Of a stretch of 64,000 nt of DNA, positions 1-9,993 are shown in pieces (positions within the stretch are counted from its first letter, which is position 1; each line of letters starts with the position of its first letter). The position numbers and the translations under genes are program-made. This stretch comes from Symsagittifera roscoffensis (Eukaryota > Xenacoelomorpha > Acoela > Convolutidae). The notes under the pieces are model-generated. The model saw only the letters and a list, made by a program, of their open reading frames with translations, had not been told where the DNA came from and made no database searches. The stretch is taken from assembly GCF_963678635.1 (NCBI RefSeq), contig NC_087064.1, positions 42,790,411 through 42,854,410 on the forward strand, written 5' to 3'.

Positions 1-2100
1 TTGCCTGCCTTGCACGTCCAGCACGTGCGCAGCCAGATCGGCCTCGCAACCTATATGCACCGCATATTGTTCGAGCATCGCGTTGTGTCCGATTCGTCTA
101 ACCTTCAGCTCCTCTTGACCAATGTATATCCGGCCAATCTGATCGTTCGCATCAGTTATGTGAGCCTTCGTGTAGATATTGATGCCATCCACATTCATTA
201 GGATCGGGTAAGGGCCATGGACATCGATATAATGTTCATCCACTTTCATCAGCCTCGGACCTCCCGTTGTGAGCAGCGCTTGCACTGCCCTGGAGTCCAG
301 TTTGGGATCTTTCTCCTTCAGGTAGTCGGCATAGACGTCCAGGTGGACTAGTGTAATCTCGGATGGTTCACTCAAGTTCTTGACCACCTGGAGCCCTGCG
401 ACTGAGATAATGGACATTATTTTTGTCCTCTCTTTCGTCATGCCGAAAGTTTTACCAGATATAACGTTCAGTTTTAGTCCTTGTTTCCTGGGTTCCTCTT
501 TGTCTTCTACTTTCGTCGTTTTACCCAGAATATTAAAATTTTCCCGAAGATTTGTGCTCTCCAGCTCCGACCTTACCCATTGCTCCACTTCTTTTGTGGC
601 TAGGTCCTGTTTGACATTCTGCGGCGCTGTCCTTGCCGCCAGGCCGTAATCCACCTTGAGTGGGCTAGACGACTCTGCCTCGAGGTTCGAGGCTACCACC
701 TCGTCAGGCAGTGTCTTTACCTTTTTGGTCGTGAAGGTGCTCGGTGTCGTCTCCTTCCTCCGAGATTCAGCCTCGTTCATCAGACGTGCTCGACTGGCCT
801 TGACACCCGAAAGCGCCTCTTCGTGGCGGGGATGTTTCGCGTCCGCTACTTCATCCCAAAATTGAGTACAATCCGACTTGAAGTGTCCCTCCAAATTACA
901 GAAGAAACACCTCGGACCATATTTCATGATGAGCCCTCTGACGTACTCTTCCTGATCCTCGTCGGTCGCGTCGGCGTCCTCGAGAAAGTAGCCTATCGCT
1001 TTCATGTTCTGTTTGTATGCAGAACACGCGGAAACGTGATGGTCCATCGAACCACAATTCGCACACGACCTCCTCTTATCCATGTCATCGCGAGGTTTGT
1101 ACCAACTGGAATTCGCACCAGTGTTTGTCCCGCTATAGTTGCCATAATTGCTGTAACGGTTTTGCGCCCTCGGTTTTATCAGTAAATACCCGCGTGACTT
1201 CATACGCAAATCGTCGGGCGTGGGTACCTGGTCAAGTGACAGGGTGAAGTGTGTGGCCAACATCGTCTTCAACTCCTCACTCCTTACTCCGTCCATGAAC
1301 TTCGAAGCAATCACCAATATTCGCTCGGATATTCTCTCATCTGGGTTGCTTCTCCTCCTAAGCAATTCAAGGTCGTCCAAAATTTTATCTATGGATTCGA
1401 CATCTCTTTGACGCCTCTTTTCGAACTTCACCATAGCCTGGTGCCCTTGTACTCCAGAGCCGAAACGATTCAGCAGGATGTCGAATATCTTGCGAGCGCT
1501 GTCTCTCTCATTGGCTCTTTTCGCCATTACACAACTTAGTGCAGTACCCTCCAGGTTGCTCGTTAGCGCGCTGCACTCTTGTTTCTTGGAGAGATTCTCT
1601 TCCTCAAAGTGTAACTTCATCACCTCTATCCAAGTATCAATGCAGCCGTCTGACTCGTCTTTATATGACTTCGGCTTTTTCAGTGTCCTTCTTGACCTCT
1701 CTCCTCTCTTGGTCGACTTCGAAAGCTTGGTGATGAATGTTTCGAGAGATCTGTTCAGAGGCTCAAACATCGAGGCATACATCGTTGTGTCCTGTGAGAC
1801 TGTAGTCAGATCTGGTACTGAACTGACTTGTGGCACAGTTGGCAACCTTGTCTTCGGGATAGCATCTGCCTCCGGCGGGACTGGGTTCGTCCAGCCAGGC
1901 CTCGACGGGGCTGCCCTTGGCCGCTCTTTGTTTCTAGGTTCGTAGTTCGTTCTTGAGCTTTGCTGGGCTCTGGCATTGCTGCCCGTACCATCTCCATCAT
2001 TCGCATGGCGTGAGCGCTCCCTTGGGTTGGAATGCTCCTGCCAATTGCTCCCATTCAGGATCGCGTCGAGCTTCCGCATGATTAAGTCAGACTTTTGCAT
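1..2100 (-). CDS. LTR retrotransposon gag-pol ORF, 5' part (runs off the left edge)
   Basis: This frame stays open for 700 codons from an ATG at 2098-2100 to the window edge, so the gene is incomplete here. Residues about 346-359 (positions 1024-1065) form a CCHC zinc knuckle, C-A-N-C-x4-H-x4-C. Residues about 398-411 (868-909) form a second one, C-F-F-C-x4-H-x4-C. Such knuckles are the nucleocapsid part of retrotransposon Gag and bind the element RNA. The 340 residues before them are charged and probably capsid-like. The region after them, up to the edge, resembles the segment preceding the aspartic protease in Ty3/gypsy-type polyproteins, though the protease itself is not visible. The frame directly follows a TAG and overlaps the end of the upstream frame by 14 nt. 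The absence of any stop in 700 codons points to a young copy. Superfamily assignment is tentative. Confidence 0.85.
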   Translation of the reverse strand, partial: MQKSDLIMRKLDAILNGSNWQEHSNPRERSRHANDGDGTGSNARAQQSSRTNYEPRNKERPRAAPSRPGWTNPVPPEADAIPKTRLPTVPQVSSVPDLTTVSQDTTMYASMFEPLNRSLETFITKLSKSTKRGERSRRTLKKPKSYKDESDGCIDTWIEVMKLHFEEENLSKKQECSALTSNLEGTALSCVMAKRANERDSARKIFDILLNRFGSGVQGHQAMVKFEKRRQRDVESIDKILDDLELLRRRSNPDERISERILVIASKFMDGVRSEELKTMLATHFTLSLDQVPTPDDLRMKSRGYLLIKPRAQNRYSNYGNYSGTNTGANSSWYKPRDDMDKRRSCANCGSMDHHVSACSAYKQNMKAIGYFLEDADATDEDQEEYVRGLIMKYGPRCFFCNLEGHFKSDCTQFWDEVADAKHPRHEEALSGVKASRARLMNEAESRRKETTPSTFTTKKVKTLPDEVVASNLEAESSSPLKVDYGLAARTAPQNVKQDLATKEVEQWVRSELESTNLRENFNILGKTTKVEDKEEPRKQGLKLNVISGKTFGMTKERTKIMSIISVAGLQVVKNLSEPSEITLVHLDVYADYLKEKDPKLDSRAVQALLTTGGPRLMKVDEHYIDVHGPYPILMNVDGINIYTKAHITDANDQIGRIYIGQEELKVRRIGHNAMLEQYAVHIGCEADLAAHVLDVQGRQ

Positions 2101-2581
2101 CTAACCTTTTCTCCAGGCTAGTCATCGTGTGGGCGTAGGTACTATCATGATCGTTCAACAATCGTTCGATCTCCCTGGTCATCCTAGCCTCTCTTTCGTA
2201 TGACTCCTTGTTTGCCTGTGCCAGGCTCTCCGCCAGGCATTGATCGGTGTTGCGAATCAACTGAGCCTGATCAACCCTCGCCTGCGACTTCACGTGCATT
2301 AGTTCGTCTCTCAGATTCTCTTGACCTTTGTGAGCTCTCTCATCAACCTGATCTATTCTTTTAGTCATGTCCCGTCTCAGTTCATCCAGACCATTCATTA
2401 CGCCAGCGAACATGTCACTTATGTCGCCAGTGGTCCCAAATGACGGGGTTAGTCCCAGAGAAGATGAGGTCAACTGCGGCTGCAGCCTGGTGCTTGATGA
2501 CGCACCGCCTTTTTGCTTGCTCATCGACGTCATTAATCTGTCGAAGGTTGATGACGCTCCCATCGTTATCCCATCTGACAT
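2087..2581 (-). CDS. retrotransposon gag, middle segment with coiled coil
   Basis: This 164-codon frame lies in the same reading frame as the ORF at 2594-3298, with a single TAG between them. It ends at a TGA (2087-2089) inside the start of the gag-pol frame. The second half is rich in E, K, R, Q and L with heptad-like spacing, which suggests a coiled coil that could multimerise Gag. I see no enzymatic motif. The first ATG of this segment is at 2581. It could instead be made by reading through the upstream TAG, which would give one Gag protein of about 400 residues. Whether it is translated separately is an inference. It clearly belongs with its two neighbours because all three share strand, base composition and continuous coding character. 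Confidence 0.7.
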   Translation of the reverse strand: MSDGITMGASSTFDRLMTSMSKQKGGASSSTRLQPQLTSSSLGLTPSFGTTGDISDMFAGVMNGLDELRRDMTKRIDQVDERAHKGQENLRDELMHVKSQARVDQAQLIRNTDQCLAESLAQANKESYEREARMTREIERLLNDHDSTYAHTMTSLEKRLDAKV

Positions 2582-2593
2582 GGGCCTGGTCGG

Positions 2594-3298
2594 CTAGGCT
2601 GACGACGCCTTCCTGCTCATATCGTTCCTTGGGCACGGTGTGAAGTTCACATCCGGATGGGCTATCTCCGGGTAGTCATAACTGGAAGTTAAACCTACAG
2701 TTGGTAGTAACGCCATGCGCTCGTCGTACAAAGACTTCCAACTCTTCTTGGCCTTCGAACCCGGTTGTTCTTCACTCGGGCTTATACTCGACATCATCGC
2801 GTTGTTGCTCTGCTTGGCCAGAGATGAGTGGGTACTAGCCGAATGTGAATATTCTCCCCTCCACATATGACTCTTGGTCTCCGATTTGGACATTCCCTTG
2901 AATAACACTTCCTCTCGCGGCTCGACCTCGGAACGCTCCGAGGTCTCCTCCGTCCTCTCAACTTCCTCCCGCACGAGGTCCTCGCTCGGCTCAAAGTCGG
3001 GTCGAATGAGCGTCTGTTCTCCCTCGTCAAAGGGGTCTACAAGCGTTTCGCTCGCGGTTCCGGCTTCGGCGCTCCGCCTTTGATCGGCATCGAGGTTTTT
3101 CTCGCTCCTTAATCTCATTTCGCTCACTGAAAGATCAGGTTGACCTTTAGTCGATTCGGTTTCGGCAAACACGTCGGAGGCGCTGCTAAACGATGACTGG
3201 CTACGCCTAGTTTTAAATTTTCGCGTGCTGCCCTTGCTCAGCCTGGGAATCTTAGTAGTCGATCCTAACGAGTCCCTGCGCTGCATGCTTTGTGACAA
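2594..3298 (-). CDS. retrotransposon gag, N-terminal segment
   Basis: This 234-codon ORF begins at an ATG at 3298 and ends with a TAG at 2594. The protein is hydrophilic, rich in Ser, Glu and Arg, and has a basic N-terminal stretch. No conserved enzyme motif is visible. It is the first frame of the retrotransposon whose coiled-coil and zinc-knuckle frames follow, so I take it as the N-terminal part of Gag, possibly a matrix-like region. The in-frame continuation after TAG is open for another 168 codons, which is the layout expected for either stop-codon readthrough or one inactivating point mutation. Composition is clearly more GC-rich than the AT-rich DNA to its right. The name of the family is not known to me. 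Confidence 0.6.
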   Translation of the reverse strand: MSQSMQRRDSLGSTTKIPRLSKGSTRKFKTRRSQSSFSSASDVFAETESTKGQPDLSVSEMRLRSEKNLDADQRRSAEAGTASETLVDPFDEGEQTLIRPDFEPSEDLVREEVERTEETSERSEVEPREEVLFKGMSKSETKSHMWRGEYSHSASTHSSLAKQSNNAMMSSISPSEEQPGSKAKKSWKSLYDERMALLPTVGLTSSYDYPEIAHPDVNFTPCPRNDMSRKASSA

Positions 3299-3704
3299 AA
3301 AACAATATTCGTATGTCGAAAAGTCAGTATCAATCTCTTAGGTTTCTCAATGACAATCTTAGTGACTCAGCTAGAGTTGCACACACAGGGCCTGTTCAGT
3401 ATTGATATAATGCTAACTCAACCCTGTTGCTTAGTATAACAGTATCACAAAGTTTTCACAAGATATAATCGACACACAAAACACAATGGATAATCAGATA
3501 AGAATATCCTACAGGTGACAGCGACCTTTTGTCAGTATCAATTTATCGCCACACAATTTATCAAGTCACTGCTTTGTTAAAATTAAACAATCTTTGATAA
3601 AAAGCAGTGATGATTCAGAAACAGATCAATAAAACATAGTCTTAAAGAAAAAGACTTCCCCCAATCGGAACGATCCGAAAGAACAAAGCCCAGGACACAG
3701 TCTT
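3299..3704 (-). other. untranslated leader of the retrotransposon
   Basis: This AT-rich stretch lies directly upstream of the first gag ATG on the minus strand and has no ORF. By position it should be the 5' leader and may contain the primer-binding site. I could not identify an LTR end (TG..CA) or a convincing tRNA-complementary primer site. Confidence 0.4.
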
Positions 3705-3987
3705 CTCAAGTGGGTGTGTATTTGCCTAATACACCCACCGAGGTTTTTTTTTAGGTGCCCTGCGATTGCCCGAGCTGTCCTATTAAGTGGCTCAAGGCAA
3801 CCTCTGATCGTAAATTTCTAAAGTCTATGAAAAAGCTCTCCCACACCCGGACTGCTCCAAGTGCACGAGAGTAGGGAAAAACTTTTCTTCTCAAGTGAGT
3901 GTGTATTTGCCTAATAAACTCACCGAGGTATTCCTTTATTTGTTCCCGGATTGCCCGAACTTTCCTATTAAGTAGCTCAAGGCAACC
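3705..3987. repeat. two tandem 185-bp units, each with a hairpin
   Basis: The segment starting at 3705 recurs at 3890. Each unit contains an inverted repeat with a loop reading GTATTTGCCTAAT. In unit 1 the arms are GTGGGTGT and ACACCCAC. In unit 2 they are GTGAGT and ACTCAC, so a G-C pair became an A-T pair. The two units also share a second block ending in CTCAAGGCAACC. They lie where a minus-strand LTR or leader would be. Confidence 0.7.
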
Positions 3988-4194
3988 ACACAACCAAATT
4001 CACAATAAAAAAAAATTTTGTTCGGGTACTTCTGATGCACCCGATCTAGAATCCAAAGTTGATAACAAATTTCCGGGTCAAAATGGGCTCTTATGATCCT
4101 TATAAGCACGCCTAATACCCTAATATGATCTTAATTAAATGGATATTTTCCGTTTCCCAAATTGCCACAGGAGGTTTCCTCAAGTTTCTAACAA

Positions 4195-4570
4195 GGAAGG
4201 TTGTTTAGAAGGTTTAAGACACTCCGTAGGGTTACTTCGGAGGGTTGTTAAGACACTTAGCCTACTTCGGAGGGTACCTTAATCACCCAAGTTACTTCGG
4301 AGGGTCCCCTTAAATTTACTAAGGAGGGTCAATAAGATGCTTAGTATGCTCCGGAGGGTTACTTCGGAGGGTGCCTCCAAAATTTTCAAATTTCTGAGCC
4401 TCACTTAGAAGGGCCTTCAATTAACTTCAGAAAGCGTCAAAACAAGCTAAATTCTCTATGGGGGGCTGTTTTAACTTCTTTGGATGACCTCGTGGAAGTT
4501 TTTCACTAAGGAGGGTTGCTAAGGGCTTTAACTGACTCCAGAGGGTTACCTCGGAGGGTTCCCCAAAAAT
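4195..4570. repeat. field of CGGAGGGT motifs
   Basis: Copies of ACTTCGGAGGGT occur at about 4234, 4264, 4293 and 4361, with near matches at 4322, 4349, 4508, 4540 and 4551. Spacing is irregular, so this is not a simple satellite. The same core appears more sparsely up to about 6.3 kb, sometimes reversed as ACCCTCCG. The function is unknown. Confidence 0.6.
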
Positions 4571-5749
4571 CAAGAAAAAAGGTTATGTTACCGCGATAAA
4601 GTCTCCAAAAACGGTCCACCTTACTTAAAACTAGGTTGGCTGACACGGTCAACCTTCCCAGTTGGATAAAAAGGTGTTTTGATAAAATTTTCTGCCGCTC
4701 GGAGGGTACCTACGATTTGGACCCTCCGAACCAACAAATTCTAAAAAAATTTTCTTTTCCGCGATTAACAACCCAAAAACGGTTGCGGTCCAAAAAATTG
4801 GTCAAAAACGTCGACTTATGGTACCAAAATTATCCCTATCGGTTGGCTAGTCTTTGAGAAATTGCCAAAAACGTGTTTGTCCAAACGGCCTTTTTTCACC
4901 ACCTATATAGGTTCTGAGAAACTTTTTCCGCAATTCCTATCGAAAGTGCCTAAAAACAATTGAAACGAGCGTAGTAGCCATGTACGGCACTGGAATAGTG
5001 CAAAAAACCAGATCAAAATTGGTTTGGAGACAAAAATTTGGCCAATAACTATCAAATTTGGACCCTCCGATTCCTTCCTTTTCCAATCCTTAAGTCGTTA
5101 GCTCTATCTACGGAGCTAATCGGAGGGTTACTCAAGAATTTTTCTGGCAGCCGAGCACTTTATAATAGCACGCTTCTAACACAAAAAATTTTATTGCTCT
5201 AACTCTAAGAACTCAAAAACTCGATCCCCAAAACAAATTGACAAAATTCCGAAAATTGTCGAAAATTTGATCGAAAAATTTCGGTTTTTTCCAACTTTTA
5301 CTGAGTCTTTTCTCACGCGGTTTCTCTAGTTAGGGGGATCGAACTGCGTAGCTACTCCCTATGTAAAAAGCCTTTTGCTATTCGGAAAAGCTCGGATATC
5401 CAAAAATTTGGGGGTCTACAGTTTGGTCGAAAATCGATAATTTTCGACAAAATTTGGGTATTTCTTGGGTCTAATTAGGAGATAAGTAATATGTAATGAG
5501 GATAATAACCTATTAGTAGTCGTTAATGAATAGTACTATACCCTCCTTTGCACCAAAATACCCGAATTAAGACCCTTAACTCGGAAATTTGTAATCGATG
5601 GAGTGTACAATCGGACCGCGCCAATCGTGCCCCCCACCACTTAAGTTTTAATGAAATAGTACCCGAACGATACTAAAATTGTCTCAACGATACCCAACAG
5701 TCGCTGTGGATGTTGTCCCTATGTCCCTGTTGAGTTTGGAACACGTCGG
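4571..5749. other. non-coding, AT-rich
   Basis: I see no convincing gene. A 73-codon frame at 4636-4857 lacks support from any motif. Scattered CGGAGGGT and ACCCTCCG motifs continue here. The stretch probably belongs to the same repetitive locus as its flanks. Confidence 0.4.
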
Positions 5750-8310
5750 TCAGCTTGCCACTCTACCCTCCGGTCACCGGCAAAATCACCATTAACGTGC
5801 TTAAACACTCAAATTACACTCAAGGGAGGGTATCTAACCCTTCACCAAAACACACAATCTTTCTATCAGAAAAGATATAAATCAATCTGAAACAACAAAA
5901 AGTAGGAAGGTCAGATCACATCTCGTCCGGAAATAACATATAAACTGTCACTTTACGTTTTTACTGTTTTTGGTCTTTTTTGGATTTTTTACTGTTTTTT
6001 GTACTTTTTTTGTTTTCAAATAAATTTGTTTTTGGCTTTTTGTTGGTTATACACTATTTTTGTTTGGTTTTACGCTTTTTTTTAAATTGTTTTTGGTCCC
6101 GGGACCTTGGGACAAGCGGGCTCATGACTTCCCACCTAACCCTCCGGCCCCCGGAATTTTCGGTGTTAACTAAGTTAAAAAGCTAAATAGTACCAGACGG
6201 AGGGTACGCACCTTCCCCCTAGTACAATAACGGTCATTAAGGCCTCTAACTTGGGAATACGCCCGGAGCGGAGGGTTCGTCGCTGAAACGCTTGCTGATC
6301 ATGATGGTCTTATGCCTTTGACAGGCCCACCCAGGAGCGCCATAAAAACGTCTATGTAACATTCGCCCAAATACTACACAGCGACGGAGCGTAGAAAAAG
6401 TACCTATTGACGACTGGCAGGCGTCAGTTACCTTAATCCTACTCGTTTTTCACCGTCTCGACCTTGCCAGTTAATTTTCTGGTCTGTTTAGGGCTAAGTA
6501 AAAAGTTACTATTTTTAGGCCATCAGTCAAACGACTTTTGATCAGCTTTCGTTTACATGCGAACACAACCACATAGCTGAGCCTCGGATCCTCAGACTAC
6601 GTGATTGCCATTAAAAACACGGCTCGAACAACCTATTTTAACATGTTTTTGTGTGACAGTTCTATATTAAATCCATTGGAGATGGATTGACCCTTTCCTC
6701 TTTCTAGCTACTCATATTCTAAAATATCAAATTATACCGGTGTTAATTCAGAGTTCTACGACATCCAAGTAGCTACAAAGTTAGTTTTATATCGTCCCTT
6801 CACATAAAACAGTCTCTGGGGGACCAAGCCTCCGCTCCCGTAATCTTCCTGAGATAACGTTCTTATCTCTTCCAATTTGTGGCACGGGAGGGTTCCGTGG
6901 AATATTCCTTCCCCACTGAAGCTTCCTTCTTCACTAATATCCGCTGCTAAGGGTCTTATCGTGTGTTGTTGCCACGATAAGAGGCTTCGTGTTTTTCGTC
7001 TCTTGTGCGACCGTTTTCCACAATATTTGTCGTTGTTCTGTTTTTTCGTCGTTTTTCGTCAAAATGGCCGTCTTTTTTGTATTTCTGAGAAATATCCACA
7101 ATTCAATCGAAATTTTAAAAATAAGAATTCTAGAATATTCCTACCCTCCTTCGCAATACTTTTTCGTTCCTAAAGCCTTTATTCATTTTATTTCGTGTCG
7201 CCGGAAGGTTGCGCTGTGCCATCTGGCAGAATGGCACAATCCCAAGACCCCTCCGGATTGAGCGCAATTTAGCATTAACGTGCTTAAATACTCAAACAAA
7301 CCTACAGTACAGGCACCAGAAACGGGCCACAATTGCGACCATAACGATCTTGTTTGATATGTATGCCTTTAAAAACAATATATCTAACAACAACAAACGG
7401 GAGGATCGTATCACATCTCGTCTGGGGGAATGATTTCTACTGATTTTATAATTTTTTTAAACAGTTTTTGATTTTTTCGGTTAATTTTTTGTTTTTGGTT
7501 TTTTCTTCGCTACTATGCTACTTTTTGTTTGGTTTCTTGTCTATCTTTAAGTGTTTTCGGTCATATACCACTCAGGGAACGACGGGAACGCTATTCCCCC
7601 CACCCTTCCTGATACGTGAATTTTCGGTCTTAGCTACGTTAAATAACTAAACCCAGGAATCCGGATGGCTTTCGCGTTACGAATTACTTTTCCGCCCCTG
7701 TGCTAAGGGACTTAATTGGAGTATCCGATCGGAGCGAAGTGTTTGTTAACGGCTCTGCTGGTCAATGTTCCTTTGACTTGAGTCTCAACTCCTCTGGTGT
7801 TGGCGCATTGCTTGAAAGTGGTGTGTAATATGTCGCTAATATCGTTCGAAGCTTGTCATTCTTCATCCCAGGAGCGCCATAAAAAAATATATGTATCATT
7901 CGCCCGGAAGTACATATCGACGGAAAAAAGTTTGGTTGTAAAACGACTGGCTAGCGTCTAAACACATCCCTTCATGTTTTTAACTGTCTCTGCCAAAGCC
8001 AGTTCTTTGTGTGGTCCTTTTAACATCGGTTCGACAAAATTTTTACTGTAATGGGCTTCGGTCAGAACGGTTAGATTAACTTAGTTAAATGCAAAAAGTA
8101 GTTAGCTCATGGCTGGGTCTCAGTATCGCCAGACCACGAGGTTACTCTCAAGAACGGGGCTACTACTTGTTCAATAATTTTCTTTTGTTTTGTTCAGTAG
8201 ATAAAAATCATCATTCTCATTGGAGATGGATCAACCCTTTCCCTCAACTCCTAGCTTCTCATTATCTGAAATCGAATTTAGTTGTTATTAATTCAATTCA
8301 GGACATTTCA
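5750..8310. repeat. two diverged tandem units of about 1.5 kb
   Basis: Three anchors recur in the same order and orientation. ATTAACGTGCTTAAA is at 5791 and 7274. CCAGGAGCGCCATAAAAA is at 6331 and 7868. GGAGATGGAT is at 6678 and 8222. The offsets are 1483, 1537 and 1544, so the units have gained and lost short indels. Both units also share a T-rich tract after a TCACATCTCGTC block (near 5920 and 7410). Short ORFs inside are not conserved between units and I do not count them as genes. The units may be promoter or 5' monomers of the retroelement whose 3' end follows at 8.3-8.7 kb, but this is inference. Confidence 0.65.
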
Positions 8311-8334
8311 GGAATCAAAAAATTTGTTAAAATG

Positions 8335-8655
8335 ACGTTTGAATTCTCTTCCCGGGACCCTTCCGGATTCTGGAATCCGGACGCAGAGCGGTCTTATCGT
8401 ACTTTCGGAAGGCTGGAGAAATTGTCCCAATACCCTTCCTGTTTCTTTCTCGGGAAATCTTTTGTAACGATTGTACAGTTACAATTGTTACTATTCGGAA
8501 TGGTCTCACGTCTCACCAAGACGACCACTGGTGAGAAAAGGTCATTCACGTTCCTCAAACAAAGACTCGGCATTGCACTGCAACGCGGTAATGCTGCCTG
8601 CTTACTGGAAGCTTTAGAAGTTAACTCAACGGGCTATAAGCCAACTGCTTTTTAA
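8335..8655 (+). pseudogene. 3'-terminal fragment of a non-LTR retroelement ORF
   Basis: The frame ends at a TAA at 8653-8655. Around 8535-8620 it reads FLKQRLGIALQRGNAACLLE. This matches the C-terminal signature seen on the opposite strand near 10.1 kb (FLIQRISLAIHIANAACVLG), where it follows reverse-transcriptase motifs. The fragment is therefore the tail end of a related retroelement in the opposite orientation. Upstream the frame runs into repeat sequence and no reverse-transcriptase motif is visible, so the copy is 5'-truncated or rearranged. An A-tract begins 45 bp after the stop, as expected for a retrotransposed 3' end. The element family is not one I can name. Confidence 0.6.
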
Positions 8656-8699
8656 CCTTTTGCTGTATTTACAACTATTGAATTTATATATTTAAATAT

Positions 8700-8718
8700 A
8701 AAAAAAAAAAAAAAAAAA
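8700..8718 (+). repeat. poly(A) tract, probable 3' end of the retroelement
   Basis: Nineteen consecutive A residues follow the ORF fragment ending at 8655 after an AT-rich 45-bp tail. This is typical of the 3' end of a target-primed retroelement copy. Confidence 0.6.
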
Positions 8719-9039
8719 TCTTGAGGTACCAATTTAGGTGTTATAAGCTTACGTTAACGTCAATCACTGTAATTTCTTCGTACGTTGCTATTTCTCGTTC
8801 GACTTGTCTGTTTCAACGAATGTTTTTCTTCTGTTTTTTGTTATTTTTAGTTTTAGCGAAATTTCAAGGTTGTGACATGTCCTTATTTTGGTACGAATTT
8901 TTGAAATTTATTACGTCACGCCAAACTAACCATTCCTGATTCGGTAAATTGTTCGATTAGTCCTGAGAATCTGCTAAAACTGCCAATCTTCCCAGTTAAC
9001 GGTCACAAAAAAATTTCGAAGTCGCCATGCATTTTGGCG
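8719..9039. other. nothing recognised
   Basis: AT-rich DNA between two retroelement fragments. A short frame at 8721-8939 has no recognisable motif. Confidence 0.4.
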
Positions 9040-9520
9040 CCATTCTGATGGAATGTCACATGAACAGAATTTTCTTGCGAGTGTTCCAATTTTCTAATCG
9101 ATTCAGGTCCTGCTGAAGAAAGCGTATACTATCAGTCCTACTAGTAAATATTAATTTCAAGTTATCGCCAAGTTATCGGCTTAATTTCAAACATTGCAGT
9201 TAATGATAGAATCGGGCACATCGTTGGCATAGATCAAAAAAGAAGGGGGCTTAAAATGGAGCTCTGAGGTACAGCAGAGGTTATTGTTATAATTTGGATT
9301 TTAATCTTCTTACTTTCACACATTGAGTTCTTCGATCCAGCTAGCTACGAAGAACATAGTAAGATGTTTTGGATATGCCTCAAGTGAGGAATTTTAGAAA
9401 AAGACTGTTGTCGATTGTATCAAATGCTTTTTTGAAAAATCTAAATAACCCAAACCAATTGATACTTCAAGCTTGCTCAGCGAGTTAACGCATTGTACAA
9501 GTTGGAAAACGTTTGAAAAT
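9040..9520 (-). pseudogene. LINE reverse transcriptase fragment
   Basis: Read on the minus strand, the segment near 9430-9400 gives YLDFSKKAFDTIDNSLFLKF. Near 9300-9220 it gives AVPQSSILSPLLFLIYANDV. These correspond to the well-known D-x-SKAFD and GxxLGPLLFxIYxND blocks of non-LTR (CR1/Jockey-like) reverse transcriptases. Several stop codons interrupt the frame, and the invariant G residues of the second block are replaced by S, so the copy is dead. The catalytic DD box that should follow is not visible as an intact motif. Related fragments occur at 45.8-46.6 kb. Confidence 0.7.
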
Positions 9521-9993
9521 TTAATTTGATGTTAATTCTAAAATGATTGAGACTCAAAAGCCATTGACAAAAGTAATTTCCCAAAAGCCTACCTTTTTCT
9601 AAAACTAATTCAACGTAAGAACTACTTATCTATATTTTTTGAATTTACATACTAGTTTTTGTTCGCAGTCAAAACGTTTTCTTCACTAAAACATAGATGC
9701 TAGCTCCCTACTCCTCAGTTTCCCCTAATTTTTCTTTTCTAATGTTAGGGTTGTAGTAAAAACAAAATCAATGTTAAAAAGTTTTCGTCTAAATTGAATC
9801 AGGAATCTAAAAAACAACAAATCTTGGTCTTTTTTATCTTCTTCTACGGTAATCAGAAGGTCAAAAGTATCATAATAACCGAGGTTACAGTCAGGAGTCC
9901 CTTCATCGCGTATTCCAGTCAAAATCCATGGAATTTTTTAGATTTGGAAGTGATAATGGTAAAGAAGATGACAAGTGTTTAAGTCCTTTCCAA
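9521..9993. other. nothing recognised
   Basis: AT-rich DNA between two minus-strand retroelement remnants. No motif-bearing frame was seen. Confidence 0.35.

Noticed and set aside
1806-2054. 82-codon minus frame overlapping gag-pol
   Set aside because: It is a shadow of the 700-codon frame that carries the zinc knuckles.
5980-6186. Phe-rich frame in the 1.5-kb tandem unit
   Set aside because: The corresponding frame in the second unit is not conserved, and the composition is simply T-rich.
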